Source of the DNA: Planctomycetaceae bacterium
GTDB taxonomy: Bacteria; Planctomycetota; Planctomycetia; Planctomycetales; Planctomycetaceae
Assembly: GCA_018699955.1 (NCBI GenBank)
Contig: JABISG010000076.1
Location: 1-39,016, forward strand
Direction of reading: 5' to 3'
Length of the DNA: 39,016 bases
The stretch's first letter is position 1. Every line of letters starts with the position of its first letter. Position numbers and translations under genes: made by a program. Below the pieces are notes generated by a model. The model did not search any database. It had not been told where the DNA came from and saw nothing but the letters and a program-made list of their open reading frames with translations. Shown piece by piece: positions 25,292-35,069 of this stretch.

Positions 25292-25310
25292 CGCGGGGCA
25301 CTGCCCCGCG
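25292..25310. repeat. R4-type GC hairpin downstream of the LRR gene
   Basis: CGCGGGGC-ACT-GCCCCGCG, a perfect 8-bp stem with a 3-nt loop, 17 nt beyond the 3' end of the minus-strand LRR gene. It shares the GCGGGGC/GCCCCGC stem with the terminator at 24391. On the minus strand there is no T-run, so terminator function is uncertain. Confidence 0.6.
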
Positions 25311-25327
25311 GCTAAACTCGCTACCCC

Positions 25328-26176
25328 TCAATCCTTGACATTCACCCGCACATTAATCTTCTGCAGCCCAGGGATGTGCATTTTCTTGGCGGCGTCATCC
25401 AGCGGGTTGTCTTTGAGGTACAGACGCCAATAGGGGGCGAAGCGTTTTTCGCCGGCGGCGTCTTTCTTCGCCATGGCCAACAGCGGGGCGATGTTGCTGA
25501 TTTTGTTGCCCTGCAGCATGGTGTAACGCAGTTCGGTCATCGCCGAAAGCGGGGCGACGTCGGAGATGCCGGTCTGTCGCAGGTCGAGCGACGACAGCGA
25601 TTTCAAACCGGCCAACGGAGCAACCGTTCCCAACGGGTTGCCGTTCAAATACAGCGATGCCAAACCTGTCAGTCCGGCCAACGGTTCGATCTTGCTGATC
25701 TTGTTTTTCGAGAGATAAAGGGCCGACAGTTTCTTCAGGTCTTTCAGCGGCCCGACGTTTTCAATCTGGTTGCCGTCCAACTTGAGATACTGCAGCCGAG
25801 TCAAACCGGCCAACGGGGTCACGTCGGCGATTTTGTTTTGTGAGAGGTCGAGCGACAGCAAATTCTTGGCGGCGGCCAACTGTTTGACGTCGGTGATTTC
25901 GTTGCCGGCCAGTTGGACCAGTTCGAGGTTGCCACATTTTTCCAGTCCGGCCAGATTCTGTATTTTCTTCCCACGTGCTTTCAGTACGAACACGTTTTTG
26001 AGTTCGTCATCTTTGATGGGGTCTTTGTCGTTCTTCTTGCGCAGGATTTTGCGGATGACGGCATCAAGGTTCTTGTCCGGAAACGGACTTTGCGCGTTGC
26101 TAGCCGTCGGCAGGCAGAACACGGCAAGCAGACACAAGAGAACGACTCGAAAACCGGCAACTGGCTTAATCATCAA
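25328..26176 (-). CDS. Secreted leucine-rich-repeat protein (SDS22/internalin type)
   Basis: A 282-residue protein with a signal peptide (VVLLCLLAVFCLPTASNAQ, residues about 10-29). The N-cap region FPDKNLDAVIRKILRKKN is followed by 22-residue LRR units from about residue 70 to 250: LELVQLAGNEITDVKQLAAA, LLSLDLSQNKIADVTPLAGL, LQYLKLDGNQIENVGPLKDL, LSALYLSKNKISKIEPLAGL, LASLYLNGNPLGTVAPLAGL, LSSLDLRQTGISDVAPLSAM. Function is presumably protein binding outside the cytoplasm. The ATG at 26173, immediately after the first, is an equally good start. It lies 152 bp downstream of rsmB on the same strand, with an R5 palindrome in the gap. Confidence 0.9.
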   Translation of the reverse strand: MMIKPVAGFRVVLLCLLAVFCLPTASNAQSPFPDKNLDAVIRKILRKKNDKDPIKDDELKNVFVLKARGKKIQNLAGLEKCGNLELVQLAGNEITDVKQLAAAKNLLSLDLSQNKIADVTPLAGLTRLQYLKLDGNQIENVGPLKDLKKLSALYLSKNKISKIEPLAGLTGLASLYLNGNPLGTVAPLAGLKSLSSLDLRQTGISDVAPLSAMTELRYTMLQGNKISNIAPLLAMAKKDAAGEKRFAPYWRLYLKDNPLDDAAKKMHIPGLQKINVRVNVKD

Positions 26177-26294
26177 AACAACCCCTGGGAACAGATTTCA
26201 TCGAACGCCAAAGAACGACGGCGTAGTTTCTCTTCCTCCAGTCTACCGAGACTGCCCAACCAGACTCAAGCGTCGCCCACATGAACCTCCAAAG

Positions 26295-26316
26295 CCCTCG
26301 GGCTGCGCCCCGAGGG
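26295..26316. repeat. Palindromic repeat, family R5, between rsmB and the LRR gene
   Basis: Arms CCCTCGGG (26295-26302) and CCCGAGGG (26309-26316) with core GGGC-TGC-GCC. It aligns with the unit at 4373-4394 (AAAGCCC..GGGC.GCGCCCCG..GGGA). The only arm difference is a T-A pair replacing an A-T pair, changed on both sides. It lies 12 bp beyond the rsmB stop and could serve as its transcript end, though no T-run follows. Confidence 0.65.
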
Positions 26317-26328
26317 ACCGAGCGTCGA

Positions 26329-27738
26329 TCAAACGCGGCGAATCAACGCCTGGTAACCGCCGTCGGCAGGTTGGCCGGGGGTGTGGTTGCGTTCTTCGAT
26401 CAACTGGAACTTCGGGTTCTGATGGACAAAGGCCGCAGTGATTTCGCGATTTTCTTCCGGTTCAATGCTGCAGGTTGCGTACACCAGTCGGCCATCCGGT
26501 TTGAGCCGCTGGGCGGCTGCTTCCAGCAGTCGGAGTTGGATGACGGGCAACTCGAAAAAATCGGTCGAACTCAGCCGCCAGCGGACTTCCGGCCGTTTGC
26601 CCAACACGCCCGAATTCGAGCAGGGGACATCGACCAAAATCGCATCGAATGGCCCCTCGGGAATGTCGCGGCCGTCACGCTCGATGGGCATCGCCTGCAC
26701 AATTGAGATTCCCAGGCGGTGACAACTTCCGGTGATGCGCTTGAGCCGATCGGGTTGAACGTCGGTGGCGATAATAGTTCCCGTGTTCTGCATGCGCTCG
26801 GCGATGTGCGTCGTCTTCGTTCCCGGGGCGGCACACAAATCGAGTACGGTTTCATCCGGTTGCGGATCGAGCAAATCGATCGCCAACATGGCCGACTCGT
26901 CTTGGATGGTGAAGTACCCCCGCTTCAGCCCCTTGAGGGCATCGACCCGGACGCGACTGTCGAGCCGAATCGATTCCGGCAGCGCGCCGGGTGAGGCGTC
27001 GATGCCTTCACCGCGCAGCACGTCGAGTGTTCTTCCGCCGTCGGATTTCAGCAGGTTGACGCGCAGGAATGGGTTGGCCGGCGCGTTGAACCAGAACGCC
27101 AGCCGCTGCACCTCTTGCGGATCGAATCTCCTGGTCCAACGGTTGATCAACCAACCGGGATAGCTGAATGCCTGTGAAACATAGCCGGCGAAATCAGCCG
27201 CCGGATCGGGAAACACGGGTTGCTTGAGTTTCAGAAACCGGCCGTCGGCCAGCGGCACCGCATTGGTCGCTGCCTCTTCGGTGAAATCGTTTTCAATGGT
27301 GCGGTCGATCGCGCGCAACACGCCGTTGATCATTCCCGTCCATTGGCGTTTCCCCAGTCGCGCGGCGAGTTCAACGGTTTCGTTGACGGCAGCATGCGAA
27401 GGGATTGAGGAGAGCAACACCAGTTGATACGTGCCGAGTTGCAGCAGCGTCCACAGTTCCGGCTCGACACGATGGCGGGGCCGACTGACGCAGGGCTGGA
27501 TGATCGCATCGAGCGTTGCCTGCCTCCGCACGACGCCATACACCATTTCGCCGGCCAGACCGCGATCCTGCGGAGAGAGTTCTGCCGCAGTGCAAAGCCG
27601 ATCGAGTGACGTGGCTACAAATGTTTTGGATTGGCGATATTCGTTCAAGACGGCCAAGGCAACACCGCGTGCATCGGCCGGTTCGACTTGTTGCTGCCCC
27701 CTGCGTTTCCCTTTGTTTCCGCCGAGTTGCCCGTTCAT
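26329..27738 (-). CDS. rsmB: 16S rRNA (cytosine-5)-methyltransferase RsmB
   Basis: SAM-dependent enzyme that makes m5C967 in 16S rRNA. The N-terminal NusB-like RNA-binding domain ([40 protein letters not shown]) covers roughly residues 25-150. The Rossmann domain has SAM motif [20 protein letters not shown] (about 292-310), motif [22 protein letters not shown] with the Cys of PCS, and motif [18 protein letters not shown] with the catalytic TCS Cys (about 422). Its length of 469 is normal for the family. The start at 27738 is chosen because it overlaps the aroA stop as ATGA with CGGAG just upstream; ATGs at 27753 and 27801 lie inside aroA. Probably translationally coupled to aroA. Confidence 0.93.
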   Translation of the reverse strand: MNGQLGGNKGKRRGQQQVEPADARGVALAVLNEYRQSKTFVATSLDRLCTAAELSPQDRGLAGEMVYGVVRRQATLDAIIQPCVSRPRHRVEPELWTLLQLGTYQLVLLSSIPSHAAVNETVELAARLGKRQWTGMINGVLRAIDRTIENDFTEEAATNAVPLADGRFLKLKQPVFPDPAADFAGYVSQAFSYPGWLINRWTRRFDPQEVQRLAFWFNAPANPFLRVNLLKSDGGRTLDVLRGEGIDASPGALPESIRLDSRVRVDALKGLKRGYFTIQDESAMLAIDLLDPQPDETVLDLCAAPGTKTTHIAERMQNTGTIIATDVQPDRLKRITGSCHRLGISIVQAMPIERDGRDIPEGPFDAILVDVPCSNSGVLGKRPEVRWRLSSTDFFELPVIQLRLLEAAAQRLKPDGRLVYATCSIEPEENREITAAFVHQNPKFQLIEERNHTPGQPADGGYQALIRRV

Positions 27739-29018
27739 GCTCCGGCCTCGCATAGCGTTCGCAGATCGTCGAAGAACTGCGGATACGTTTTTGCCGTGCA
27801 ACCAGGATCGGCGATTTGAATACCCGCAGCCTTCAAACCGACCAACGCGAAGCTCATTGCCATGCGGTGATCGTCGTAGGTTTGAATGACGGCCGATTGG
27901 ATGGGTGCTGGATGAATTGTCAAACCGTCCGGTTCCACTTCGACGCGTTGGCCCAAGCGGCGAAGTTCGTTTGCCGTCGCCTCGATGCGGTCGGTTTCTT
28001 TGTGGCGAACGTGGGCTATATTGCGAATCTGCGTCGGCCCGTCGGCGAAAACTGCAACGGCGGCCAATGTCTGAGCCGTGTCACTGACGGCATTCATGTC
28101 GATGTCGATTCCCTGTAGCGGCGCTCCCTTGAGCGTGATGCTGTCCGGTTTCCAATCGACGTGGCAACCCATTTGTTCCAGCGCGCTGACAAAGTGGACA
28201 TCGCCCTGCAGCGAGTCTTTCGTCAATCCGGTGACGGTGACTTCGCCGCCGGTGATGGCAGCCGCGCCAAAGAAATAACTGGCGGCCGACGCATCCGGTT
28301 CGATGTCGTACTCGCGGGCTTGATAGGACTGTGGTGCGACATGAAACCGACCCAGTTGCGGTTCATCGACCGCGACACCGAATGCCTTCATCACCTGCAG
28401 TGTCATCTCGACATACGGGCGGGAAACGAGTTCCCCCTCGACGTGCAACTCGACCGGATTGTGCGCACACGGTGCGGCCATTAGCAGCGCCGAAAGGAAC
28501 TGGCTCGAGATATTCCCCGCAACTCGTGCCGTTCCACCAGCGAGACCCGTCGCGCGGACGAGTACCGGCGGGCAGTTGGTGTCCAATTCGCAGGCGACAT
28601 CTCCGCCAAGCGCATTCAACCCGCGTGCCAGGTCGGCGATTGGTCGTTCGCGCATGCGGGCGTTGCCATCGAGGCGGAAAGTCCCACTTCCCAGCGAACA
28701 GAGTGCGGTGAGAAAACGGATGCTGGTACCGCTGTTTTCGAGCCAGAGTTCGGCTTGATCAGCAGGCGGCCGTCCGCCGATGCCACCGACGTCGGCATCA
28801 CAATTCTGTCGATCGTGTTGCAATTCAAAGCCAAGCCGATTCAATGCCTCGACCATCACACGCGTGTCATCACTGTCGAGAACACCGGTCAAACGCGTCA
28901 CGCCCTTGCCGAGCGCCGCAACGATCAAAGCCCGATTGGTCAGACTTTTTGACCCCGGTGGACGAATCGCTCCGCAAATGGGAGACGTAACAGGAGTAAT
29001 CGACAGCGGTTGTGACAT
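27735..29018 (-). CDS. aroA: 3-phosphoshikimate 1-carboxyvinyltransferase (EPSP synthase)
   Basis: Sixth step of the shikimate pathway: joins phosphoenolpyruvate to shikimate-3-phosphate. Family landmarks in order: [18 protein letters not shown] (residues 20-37), [13 protein letters not shown] (the PEP/glyphosate loop, with Gly at the position equivalent to E. coli Gly96), [26 protein letters not shown], the catalytic Asp region [36 protein letters not shown] with the catalytic Glu, and [17 protein letters not shown] near the C-terminus. All expected residues appear intact. Length 427 is normal. It is first in a minus-strand pair with rsmB (ATGA overlap) and is transcribed divergently from the orphan gene at 29295. 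Confidence 0.96.
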   Translation of the reverse strand: MSQPLSITPVTSPICGAIRPPGSKSLTNRALIVAALGKGVTRLTGVLDSDDTRVMVEALNRLGFELQHDRQNCDADVGGIGGRPPADQAELWLENSGTSIRFLTALCSLGSGTFRLDGNARMRERPIADLARGLNALGGDVACELDTNCPPVLVRATGLAGGTARVAGNISSQFLSALLMAAPCAHNPVELHVEGELVSRPYVEMTLQVMKAFGVAVDEPQLGRFHVAPQSYQAREYDIEPDASAASYFFGAAAITGGEVTVTGLTKDSLQGDVHFVSALEQMGCHVDWKPDSITLKGAPLQGIDIDMNAVSDTAQTLAAVAVFADGPTQIRNIAHVRHKETDRIEATANELRRLGQRVEVEPDGLTIHPAPIQSAVIQTYDDHRMAMSFALVGLKAAGIQIADPGCTAKTYPQFFDDLRTLCEAGA

Positions 29019-29294
29019 ATTTGGCTCGAAAATTCAGGACCAAACCCCAGCATAACGCCCCCCACGCGATGCGAAAAGAACCAGTGCGGACTCTTTTTGT
29101 CGGATGGCGGGAATTCCCAGCGGAAAATACCTCACTTTCCCGATTTATCCCAGCCTTTTCGTCTTGCCCAAAAGACCTGACCAAAAAACTCCGATAGAAC
29201 ACATAAGACAGGTATCAACGCGGTCGTTCCAATCGTGGGGCGTTTGCTCACTTGGCAGACAGGCATTCGTGACGGGCCGATCCGTTCCTGCTGA

Positions 29295-30104
29295 ATGAAG
29301 CCAAACTTGAAAAGTACATCCATGCCGGAAACATCACCAACCAGCCGTCAAGTGATGCTGCTGATTCTGATCACCGGCCTGTTTGCGGCTGTCTGGTCGA
29401 CAGACAGTGGCCACAAAGAGACGCCTTCCGACCAGCCGGGTTCTCACTCTCGAAGCGCGGTTGCGATCTTGCTGCAAGCGACGGCTGTTGAACAGCAAGT
29501 TGATGGTATCTTGTCGGTGGACTTTGCCGATGATACCGAAATCGGCTGTCCGAGGGGCGTTGTTCAGTCACGCGTTTCGGCGTCATCCTGGATTGCGACA
29601 GCCGTGCGCGGGATCGGCGAATGCCATTATCCCGATGGTTTCGACGCAGCCGATATTGACACAGTCGATTTCGACGGACCGGTCGAAGCGCCGCTGCCGG
29701 GCCAATTGGAATCTCAAGCAATGTTGACTGATCCGCCGATCGATGCACCGATACCGGCTGTTGTCGCCCTCGACATTCCGGTCGAAGCACCGATTCCCGT
29801 TGTCGATGCCGAACCGGTTATCGCGCCGGTCCCACTGGCAGCCACGTTTGCATTGGTCGAGCGTAAAGATCGCATGCCCGTCTTCAGTTCCGTGGCGTAC
29901 CGGGCCAAGATGGATTACCGCATGACGTGCCATTGTTGCCGCGAGTTCTTTGGCATCGCAGTGAGAAAAGTGGCAGCGCTCGGGCGCCAGTCTCAACAAG
30001 CAGTCAGCGACATTGCCGAATCCGTGTCGGAGGTGATGAACGGTATCGATTGGAAATCGCGGCTCGCCTCGGAGCCGGCCGAAGATTCGGAAACCCGCTT
30101 CTGA
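29295..30104 (+). CDS. Orphan exported or membrane-anchored protein with APIP-type proline repeats
   Basis: A 269-residue protein. The hydrophobic stretch VMLLILITGLFAAVW (residues 20-34) is a signal peptide or membrane anchor. The central part contains an irregular proline/acid repeat (VEAPLPG, IDAPIPAV, VEAPIPVV, VIAPVPL; about residues 131-180). The C-terminal part has a CHCC cysteine cluster (MTCHCCREFFGIAV) and a long amphipathic helix (VAALGRQSQQAVSDIAESVS). Codon usage on this strand is like the neighbours, whereas the antisense frame looks random. The second ATG at 29322 is an alternative start. Convergent with pgk at a 7-bp distance. No family recognised. Confidence 0.6.
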   Translation: MKPNLKSTSMPETSPTSRQVMLLILITGLFAAVWSTDSGHKETPSDQPGSHSRSAVAILLQATAVEQQVDGILSVDFADDTEIGCPRGVVQSRVSASSWIATAVRGIGECHYPDGFDAADIDTVDFDGPVEAPLPGQLESQAMLTDPPIDAPIPAVVALDIPVEAPIPVVDAEPVIAPVPLAATFALVERKDRMPVFSSVAYRAKMDYRMTCHCCREFFGIAVRKVAALGRQSQQAVSDIAESVSEVMNGIDWKSRLASEPAEDSETRF

Positions 30105-30111
30105 TATCGCG

Positions 30112-31296
30112 TTAACAGTCGTCAAGCAAATCGACGGCTTTGAATGCCTTGCCTTCGAGCATTGCCAGGCTGGCGCCTCCTCCCGTGCTGACGTGCGAAA
30201 CCCGGTCGGCAAATCCTAACTGCTGAACTGCCGCGGCGCTATCGCCGCCGCCGATAATGCTCGTCGAATCGGAACGAGCGATTGCTTCGGCGATGGCTTG
30301 TGTGCCGGCATCGAAAGGGGGCATTTCAAACACGCCCATCGGTCCGTTCCAGACGACGGTCTTCGCGTTTTCGACAATCGCCGCGAATGCCCGCGCGGTT
30401 TCCGGGCCGATGTCGAGCCCTTCATAGCCGTCGGGAATCGTGCCGGCGAGGACGACCGTCTTCTTGCAGTCGCCGCTGAAATCGTCACCGCAATGAGTGT
30501 CAACCGGCAGCTTCAGCTTTTCGCCGGCATCGTTGATGAGTTTCAGGGCGAGGTCGGTCTTGTCGGGTTCGACGAGACTGTCGCCGACGCGGCCACCGGT
30601 TGCCAATGCAAATGTGTATGCCATTGCACCACCGACCAGAACGTGGTCACAGATCGTCAACAGCTTCTCAATCACGTTGATCTTGTCGGACACTTTGGCG
30701 CCGCCGAGAATCGCCACAAAGGGACGATCCGGCGTGGAAATCACGTCGGTGAGATACTTGATTTCCTTCTCCACCAAAAAACCGACAACCCGCGGTTTGC
30801 CCGCCATGGCTTCGGGGACCGCCACCATTGAAGCGTGTTCGCGGTGACAAGTTCCGAAGGCGTCGTTGCAGTAAACGTCGGCCATATTGGCCAACGTTTG
30901 GGCGAAACCTGCATCGCCCTTCTTTTCCTCGGGTTGAAATCGCAGGTTCTCCAGCACGAGAACGTCACCGTTCTCTAGCGCCGCCGACTGCGACTGCGCA
31001 TCCGGTCCAACGGTATCGGTTGCGAATTTCACATCGCGATTGAGAAGTTCACCCAGGCACACGGCTGCCGGTTTGAGGCTGAACTTGCTGTCCGGCTGAC
31101 CTTCGGGTCGGCCCAGATGGCTCATCAGGATCACTCGGCCGTTGCGCTGCAATACCGACTCGATTGATGGTAAAGCCATCCGCACGCGGCGGTCATCGGT
31201 CACGCGACCGTCGGCATCAAGCGGAACGTTGAAATCGACGCGCATCAAGACGGTCTTGTTGGCGACATCGACGTTCGCAATCGTACATTTTGGCAT
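30112..31296 (-). CDS. pgk: Phosphoglycerate kinase
   Basis: Glycolytic/gluconeogenic enzyme transferring phosphate between 1,3-bisphosphoglycerate and ADP. Landmarks: [20 protein letters not shown] (substrate site, near residue 20), [69 protein letters not shown] (about 198-217), [35 protein letters not shown] and [16 protein letters not shown]. Length 394 matches the family. The start at 31296 ([11 protein letters not shown]) is chosen because the 74 codons open upstream do not resemble PGK. It lies 85 bp downstream of the DUF1573 gene. I see no gap gene nearby, so pgk is not in a classical glycolytic operon here. Confidence 0.97.
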   Translation of the reverse strand: MPKCTIANVDVANKTVLMRVDFNVPLDADGRVTDDRRVRMALPSIESVLQRNGRVILMSHLGRPEGQPDSKFSLKPAAVCLGELLNRDVKFATDTVGPDAQSQSAALENGDVLVLENLRFQPEEKKGDAGFAQTLANMADVYCNDAFGTCHREHASMVAVPEAMAGKPRVVGFLVEKEIKYLTDVISTPDRPFVAILGGAKVSDKINVIEKLLTICDHVLVGGAMAYTFALATGGRVGDSLVEPDKTDLALKLINDAGEKLKLPVDTHCGDDFSGDCKKTVVLAGTIPDGYEGLDIGPETARAFAAIVENAKTVVWNGPMGVFEMPPFDAGTQAIAEAIARSDSTSIIGGGDSAAAVQQLGFADRVSHVSTGGGASLAMLEGKAFKAVDLLDDC

Positions 31297-31381
31297 CTGC
31301 TGAATTTCCGTTCTTAAGCGTGTCGTGAAACTAAGTTGTTGTTGGAGGCGAATGGGAGAACAAGACCCAAACCCGTTCCCG

Positions 31382-32590
31382 TTAACGGCTGATGTATTTG
31401 ATGCGAAACTTGAGTGTTCCTGCCTCAGGATGGTTGGTCTTGATTTCCACTTCAGCCGGCTGAGACACAGGTCGGGTTTCGGAGCGTCGTCCGGGGGGGA
31501 CTTTGATTTGGAGCTCATATTTCTTTCGCCCCCCTCCTTGAAACGTAGGGTCCGGCTTTAGCTCAACCTGCAGATCAGCGGGGTCGGATTTGACCGACGT
31601 GAATTCGAGTTCTTCATCTTCCAATCCGCGAACGAAAAGCAATAACGAGCCACTGGCTCCCTGCTTTGCATCGAACTCTCCGAGGTTGATCGCCATGAGG
31701 CTCGCGTTCCAACGGGTTCGGCGGGCAGCCAGAAAGGTGATTGGGCCTGTTCGCCGGCCTTCGACATAAACCTCAATTGGATCGATGTCGGGCGTTTTCA
31801 GTTTGAATGTCAGCTTTTCGCGAAATACGCCGATCGGCACGTTTGGAGTGACGCTGACGTTTACCGAATAGCCGCTCTTGGCATCCAGGGCCTTGAGTCG
31901 CTCAGCAGCCATTGGCTCGACTGAAACTTCAAATGAGTCCGACGACAACTGTGTCTCGTCGATTTCGAATGACTCGAGAATGTGTGAAAAAATCGAACCG
32001 CTGACTGTCGATTCCGAATTCACCGAAAGTTCGTTGAGAGTCCACGCCCCGCGCGGGTTGACCTCAATCACCTCCGTGATCTTCCCGGAAATCACCAGTT
32101 CAAATTCATCATTGTCCGGATCATTCGTGTAGATGATCGCCCTTTGCTCAAACTGTGGATCGACAGCGAGTGCCTTCCAGGTGAGGTCGATCGAAGCCGA
32201 ACCCCCCGGGGGAATCTCGCCGGCCGCCAGGTCACTAATGGTACACTTGCAGGTCGTCTTCCCCTTCTTGAGGAGCAATGCTGCTTGACCCACGTTGTGT
32301 ATCACGAACGAATGGGACCCATTGCCTCCGACGGCCATCATCGAGAAGTCGTACTTCTCTTTGTCCAACTTCACTTCCGGGTAAGGCCCCTCGGGAGAGA
32401 TGGGCGGTCGGTCGAATACTTCCTTGGCTATGATGTCATCGGGCGTGTCTGTCGCGAGTCGATTGCCGGGGCTTCCAACCGGCATGTTGCCGCCTGAGCG
32501 TCCGAACCAAACTGCAACGGCGACAATGCCCAGCCCGACAATGCCAACGACGACTTTTGTCAGAGGGTGCGATTCCATAATGCCGCTCAC
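31382..32590 (-). CDS. Membrane-anchored DUF1573 protein
   Basis: A 402-residue protein with an N-terminal transmembrane anchor ([18 protein letters not shown], about residues 13-30) and an exported remainder. The first domain is DUF1573: [40 protein letters not shown] and [18 protein letters not shown], including the CKC pair typical of the family. One or two further immunoglobulin-like domains follow ([40 protein letters not shown]), the last reiterating an [12 protein letters not shown] pattern. The function of the family is unsettled. ATG at 32578 (MESHPL) is an alternative start. It lies between the ligase-like gene and pgk on one strand. Confidence 0.85.
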   Translation of the reverse strand: MSGIMESHPLTKVVVGIVGLGIVAVAVWFGRSGGNMPVGSPGNRLATDTPDDIIAKEVFDRPPISPEGPYPEVKLDKEKYDFSMMAVGGNGSHSFVIHNVGQAALLLKKGKTTCKCTISDLAAGEIPPGGSASIDLTWKALAVDPQFEQRAIIYTNDPDNDEFELVISGKITEVIEVNPRGAWTLNELSVNSESTVSGSIFSHILESFEIDETQLSSDSFEVSVEPMAAERLKALDAKSGYSVNVSVTPNVPIGVFREKLTFKLKTPDIDPIEVYVEGRRTGPITFLAARRTRWNASLMAINLGEFDAKQGASGSLLLFVRGLEDEELEFTSVKSDPADLQVELKPDPTFQGGGRKKYELQIKVPPGRRSETRPVSQPAEVEIKTNHPEAGTLKFRIKYISR

Positions 32591-32706
32591 ATGAATTCAA
32601 GATAAGGAATGTCGTCGATCAGAAATTAACGGTTCAGAAATCAACGGCGTAGATCAATTGTAGTCGACTACCGGGCAGGATCAATTCGGATCAATCGTGT
32701 CAGTGG

Positions 32707-34956
32707 TTACGGACGAACGGGGGCTACGGGCGAACGGGACGCCAATTCCTGCAGAGCTTCGATGGTTCGTGAATCGAGAAATTTGTCGCGATGTCCGTGG
32801 CGGTGATTGATCGTGTCCTGTTTGAGGGCTGCAGCCGCTTCGATTGCTGCATCGTGTGAATTCCCAGCAGCATCCAGGATCAAGGCCAAGTCGGCACGGA
32901 AATCGGCATTGTTTGGGTATCTGGCGACCGCCTCCCGCAATGCACGGGCAGCAAGTTTTATGTTTTCTTCCTTACCGGTGCGACGATGTCTCTCGCGATA
33001 CCAAAGGCCGAGGTTATAGAAGTTGCCCGGGTTGTGCGGATCTAACTCAATCGCCATCTCCTGCAAGCCGACAGCTCGCTGAAATTCGCGAGAGGTGTCG
33101 CCCGGCAAGGCATGCCATCGGGCAAAATATAACTCGGCAAGTCTTCGCGGGGGAACCGGTGAGAAGGGATCGGCTTCAGCAGACTGTTGATACAAATGAA
33201 TGGCTTTTGCGGTGTCTGCGCCACCGGGAACAGTCGCATCAGCGGCGGCGACCAATGCCCGACGATTCAATACCGGCGCTGTGGCCGAAAGCAGACACAC
33301 GACAAACAACACACCAAACAACCCTCCCACAACAAGCGTTTTTCGAGGTCGCTGTGCGACGGATGCCGTTTCGACGGGACCCGTTTCGTTCCACACAGTC
33401 GCCGCTGCCACCAACACAAGTAGTGTCTGCACAACGGCAGGCATTTCGATTCCGCCGGCACCCACCAAATGAGTCATCAAGCCGACAACGGCCGCTATCA
33501 GGAATACGCTCGATACAGCCGGAGAGTTGGAAATCCGTCCACAAAATATGAGCAATGCGCAGAATCCCAGCAACAATGCCGGGAGCCGTAGGTCGAAACC
33601 GTCGCCTGCCAAAAACGAAACGGCAAAGACGACCACAAACGCCAGACTGCTGCCGACAGTGAGTGGACTGCAGATTCCCTGACGGATGTCACGACCGGCA
33701 ACTGTGTCTGAAATGGGCGTTGTGTTGGCAGCCTTGTTGGGCGTCAATCGCAGGCGGCGAACGACAAAAAACAGGAAGACGAACAACCCAATGACTGCAA
33801 GAATGCCACCGTTGGCCCAGATGTCCAGCACGAAGTTGTGCGGGTCGGCAATCGCCTCGCTCGAAGCGGGCAGTTTGTGCTGCAAATACAGATGGCGAAA
33901 ATTGCCGGGGCCGGTTCCCAGCAGAGGTCGGTCGCACAACACGTTCCAGGTGCCGCTCCAAAACTGCAGACGGTAGTTGAGCGACTTGGGGGCCTCGGTG
34001 ATGACGGCAACATCGAATCCGCCGCTGATGGCGGCGACCGCCAACATGAAGAGAACTGCCAGACTGCCCACGGCCATGTATGCCATCCATCTCATCGGTT
34101 TGCCGTCCGACCGCCAGAGATGAAAAGCTCCGCAAACCGTAAGGCCGGCCAGCAGACCGACCGATGCGGTACGGCTTTTCGTCAGGATGAGACAGAAGGC
34201 AACCCAGCCGACCGCCAATGTCGGAGCGAGCAATTCTTTCCAACCTGGACGCCTTTTCCACACCGAGGCAATTGTTCCTACCGCGACAAGGAACCAGACG
34301 AGCAACAGGCCGGCAAATGTGTTGGCCAGGGCAAACATGCCGAACGGCTCGCTCGATTTGAGCCGCTCCTCAAACATTGCCCGCGCTGCGGGTTCCTGCG
34401 GAACGCCGAATTCCTGCAACCATTCCTGATTGTACTTGTTCTGATTGTACTCCGCTCTGGTTTCGGGGAAGGAGATGTAATGCTGCCAAAGGCCGAGCGC
34501 CGCCAGACAAACGCTGACGGCCACCATGATGCCGACCAGGCGCCGCGCTGCCGAGCCGGTGCGCAGGGTTTGGCGCATGAGGAAAAAGCAGACGCCCAAT
34601 CCCACCCATTCCCAGGTCAGATTGATCGCCGCCCGCTTCTGCCCGCCATTAAGAAGGACGGCGACTGCAGAGACGACATGCGCGAGGACGATGCTCCAGA
34701 ACGCCACATCGAGGCGGTCCCAACGAATGCGGTCGTCGCGTTCGCGAAACGCATTCCAGGCCCACAACAGGCCGGCCGCCAACCAGAATTGCACAATCCA
34801 CAGCGTGCTGCCATCTTCGGCCGACTCGGTGGGGACGAGCATCCGCACCACCAGCAGCAGGCCGACCGTCAGCGACAACAGCTCGCCGAGTACGCTCTCG
34901 GCGGGTTGTTCGCTGCGGAGTGCCGGTTTGACACGTTTGGATCTCTTTGCCGCCAT
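32707..34956 (-). CDS. O-antigen ligase/polymerase-family (Wzy_C) membrane protein with C-terminal TPRs
   Basis: A 749-residue polytopic membrane protein with about a dozen hydrophobic helices up to residue 570 (LLSLTVGLLLVVRMLVP, VFCLILTKSRTASVGLLAGL, YMAVGSLAVLFMLAVAAIS). The Wzy_C loop is LLGTGPGNFRHLYLQHKLPA followed by DPHNFVLDIWANGGILAVIG (about residues 350-390), containing the His found in ligases, Wzy polymerases and PglL-type oligosaccharyltransferases. After the last helix is a TPR region (AIHLYQQSAEADPFSPVPPR, GLQEMAIELDPHNPGNFYNL, ALREAVARYPNNADFRADLA). Which glycan reaction it performs cannot be told from sequence. It lies 113 bp downstream of a WecA-type enzyme, which suits a surface-glycan role. 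Confidence 0.85.
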   Translation of the reverse strand: MAAKRSKRVKPALRSEQPAESVLGELLSLTVGLLLVVRMLVPTESAEDGSTLWIVQFWLAAGLLWAWNAFRERDDRIRWDRLDVAFWSIVLAHVVSAVAVLLNGGQKRAAINLTWEWVGLGVCFFLMRQTLRTGSAARRLVGIMVAVSVCLAALGLWQHYISFPETRAEYNQNKYNQEWLQEFGVPQEPAARAMFEERLKSSEPFGMFALANTFAGLLLVWFLVAVGTIASVWKRRPGWKELLAPTLAVGWVAFCLILTKSRTASVGLLAGLTVCGAFHLWRSDGKPMRWMAYMAVGSLAVLFMLAVAAISGGFDVAVITEAPKSLNYRLQFWSGTWNVLCDRPLLGTGPGNFRHLYLQHKLPASSEAIADPHNFVLDIWANGGILAVIGLFVFLFFVVRRLRLTPNKAANTTPISDTVAGRDIRQGICSPLTVGSSLAFVVVFAVSFLAGDGFDLRLPALLLGFCALLIFCGRISNSPAVSSVFLIAAVVGLMTHLVGAGGIEMPAVVQTLLVLVAAATVWNETGPVETASVAQRPRKTLVVGGLFGVLFVVCLLSATAPVLNRRALVAAADATVPGGADTAKAIHLYQQSAEADPFSPVPPRRLAELYFARWHALPGDTSREFQRAVGLQEMAIELDPHNPGNFYNLGLWYRERHRRTGKEENIKLAARALREAVARYPNNADFRADLALILDAAGNSHDAAIEAAAALKQDTINHRHGHRDKFLDSRTIEALQELASRSPVAPVRP

Positions 34957-35030
34957 CTACCGTTCCGTGGCCAATTTTCCGCGATGAAATGAATTTCAGA
35001 TTTTGAATGGAACGAACTGTGCCGTTTGAT

Positions 35031-35052
35031 CCCACGGGGCGTGTCCCGTGGG
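35031..35052. repeat. Palindromic repeat, family R5, between the WecA-type and ligase-like genes
   Basis: Arms CCCACGGG (35031-35038) and CCCGTGGG (35045-35052). Read on the minus strand, AAAGCCCACGGG...CGCCCCGTGGGA matches the copy at 4373-4394 outside the loop. It lies in the 113-bp gap between two genes of the same strand. Confidence 0.65.
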
Positions 35053-35069
35053 CTTTGAGTTGCACCGCG

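Noticed and set aside
24391..25310. Possible insertion sequence or transposon
   Set aside because: No transposase motif in the enclosed gene, the flanking repeats are direct rather than terminal inverted, and no target-site duplication was found by eye.
29583..30212. A 209-codon minus-strand frame between pgk and aroA
   Set aside because: Antisense to the APIP-repeat protein and overlapping the 3' end of pgk; no protein-like pattern.
33838..34992. A 384-codon open frame on the plus strand
   Set aside because: Antisense to the ligase-like membrane protein; its translation is charged and patternless.
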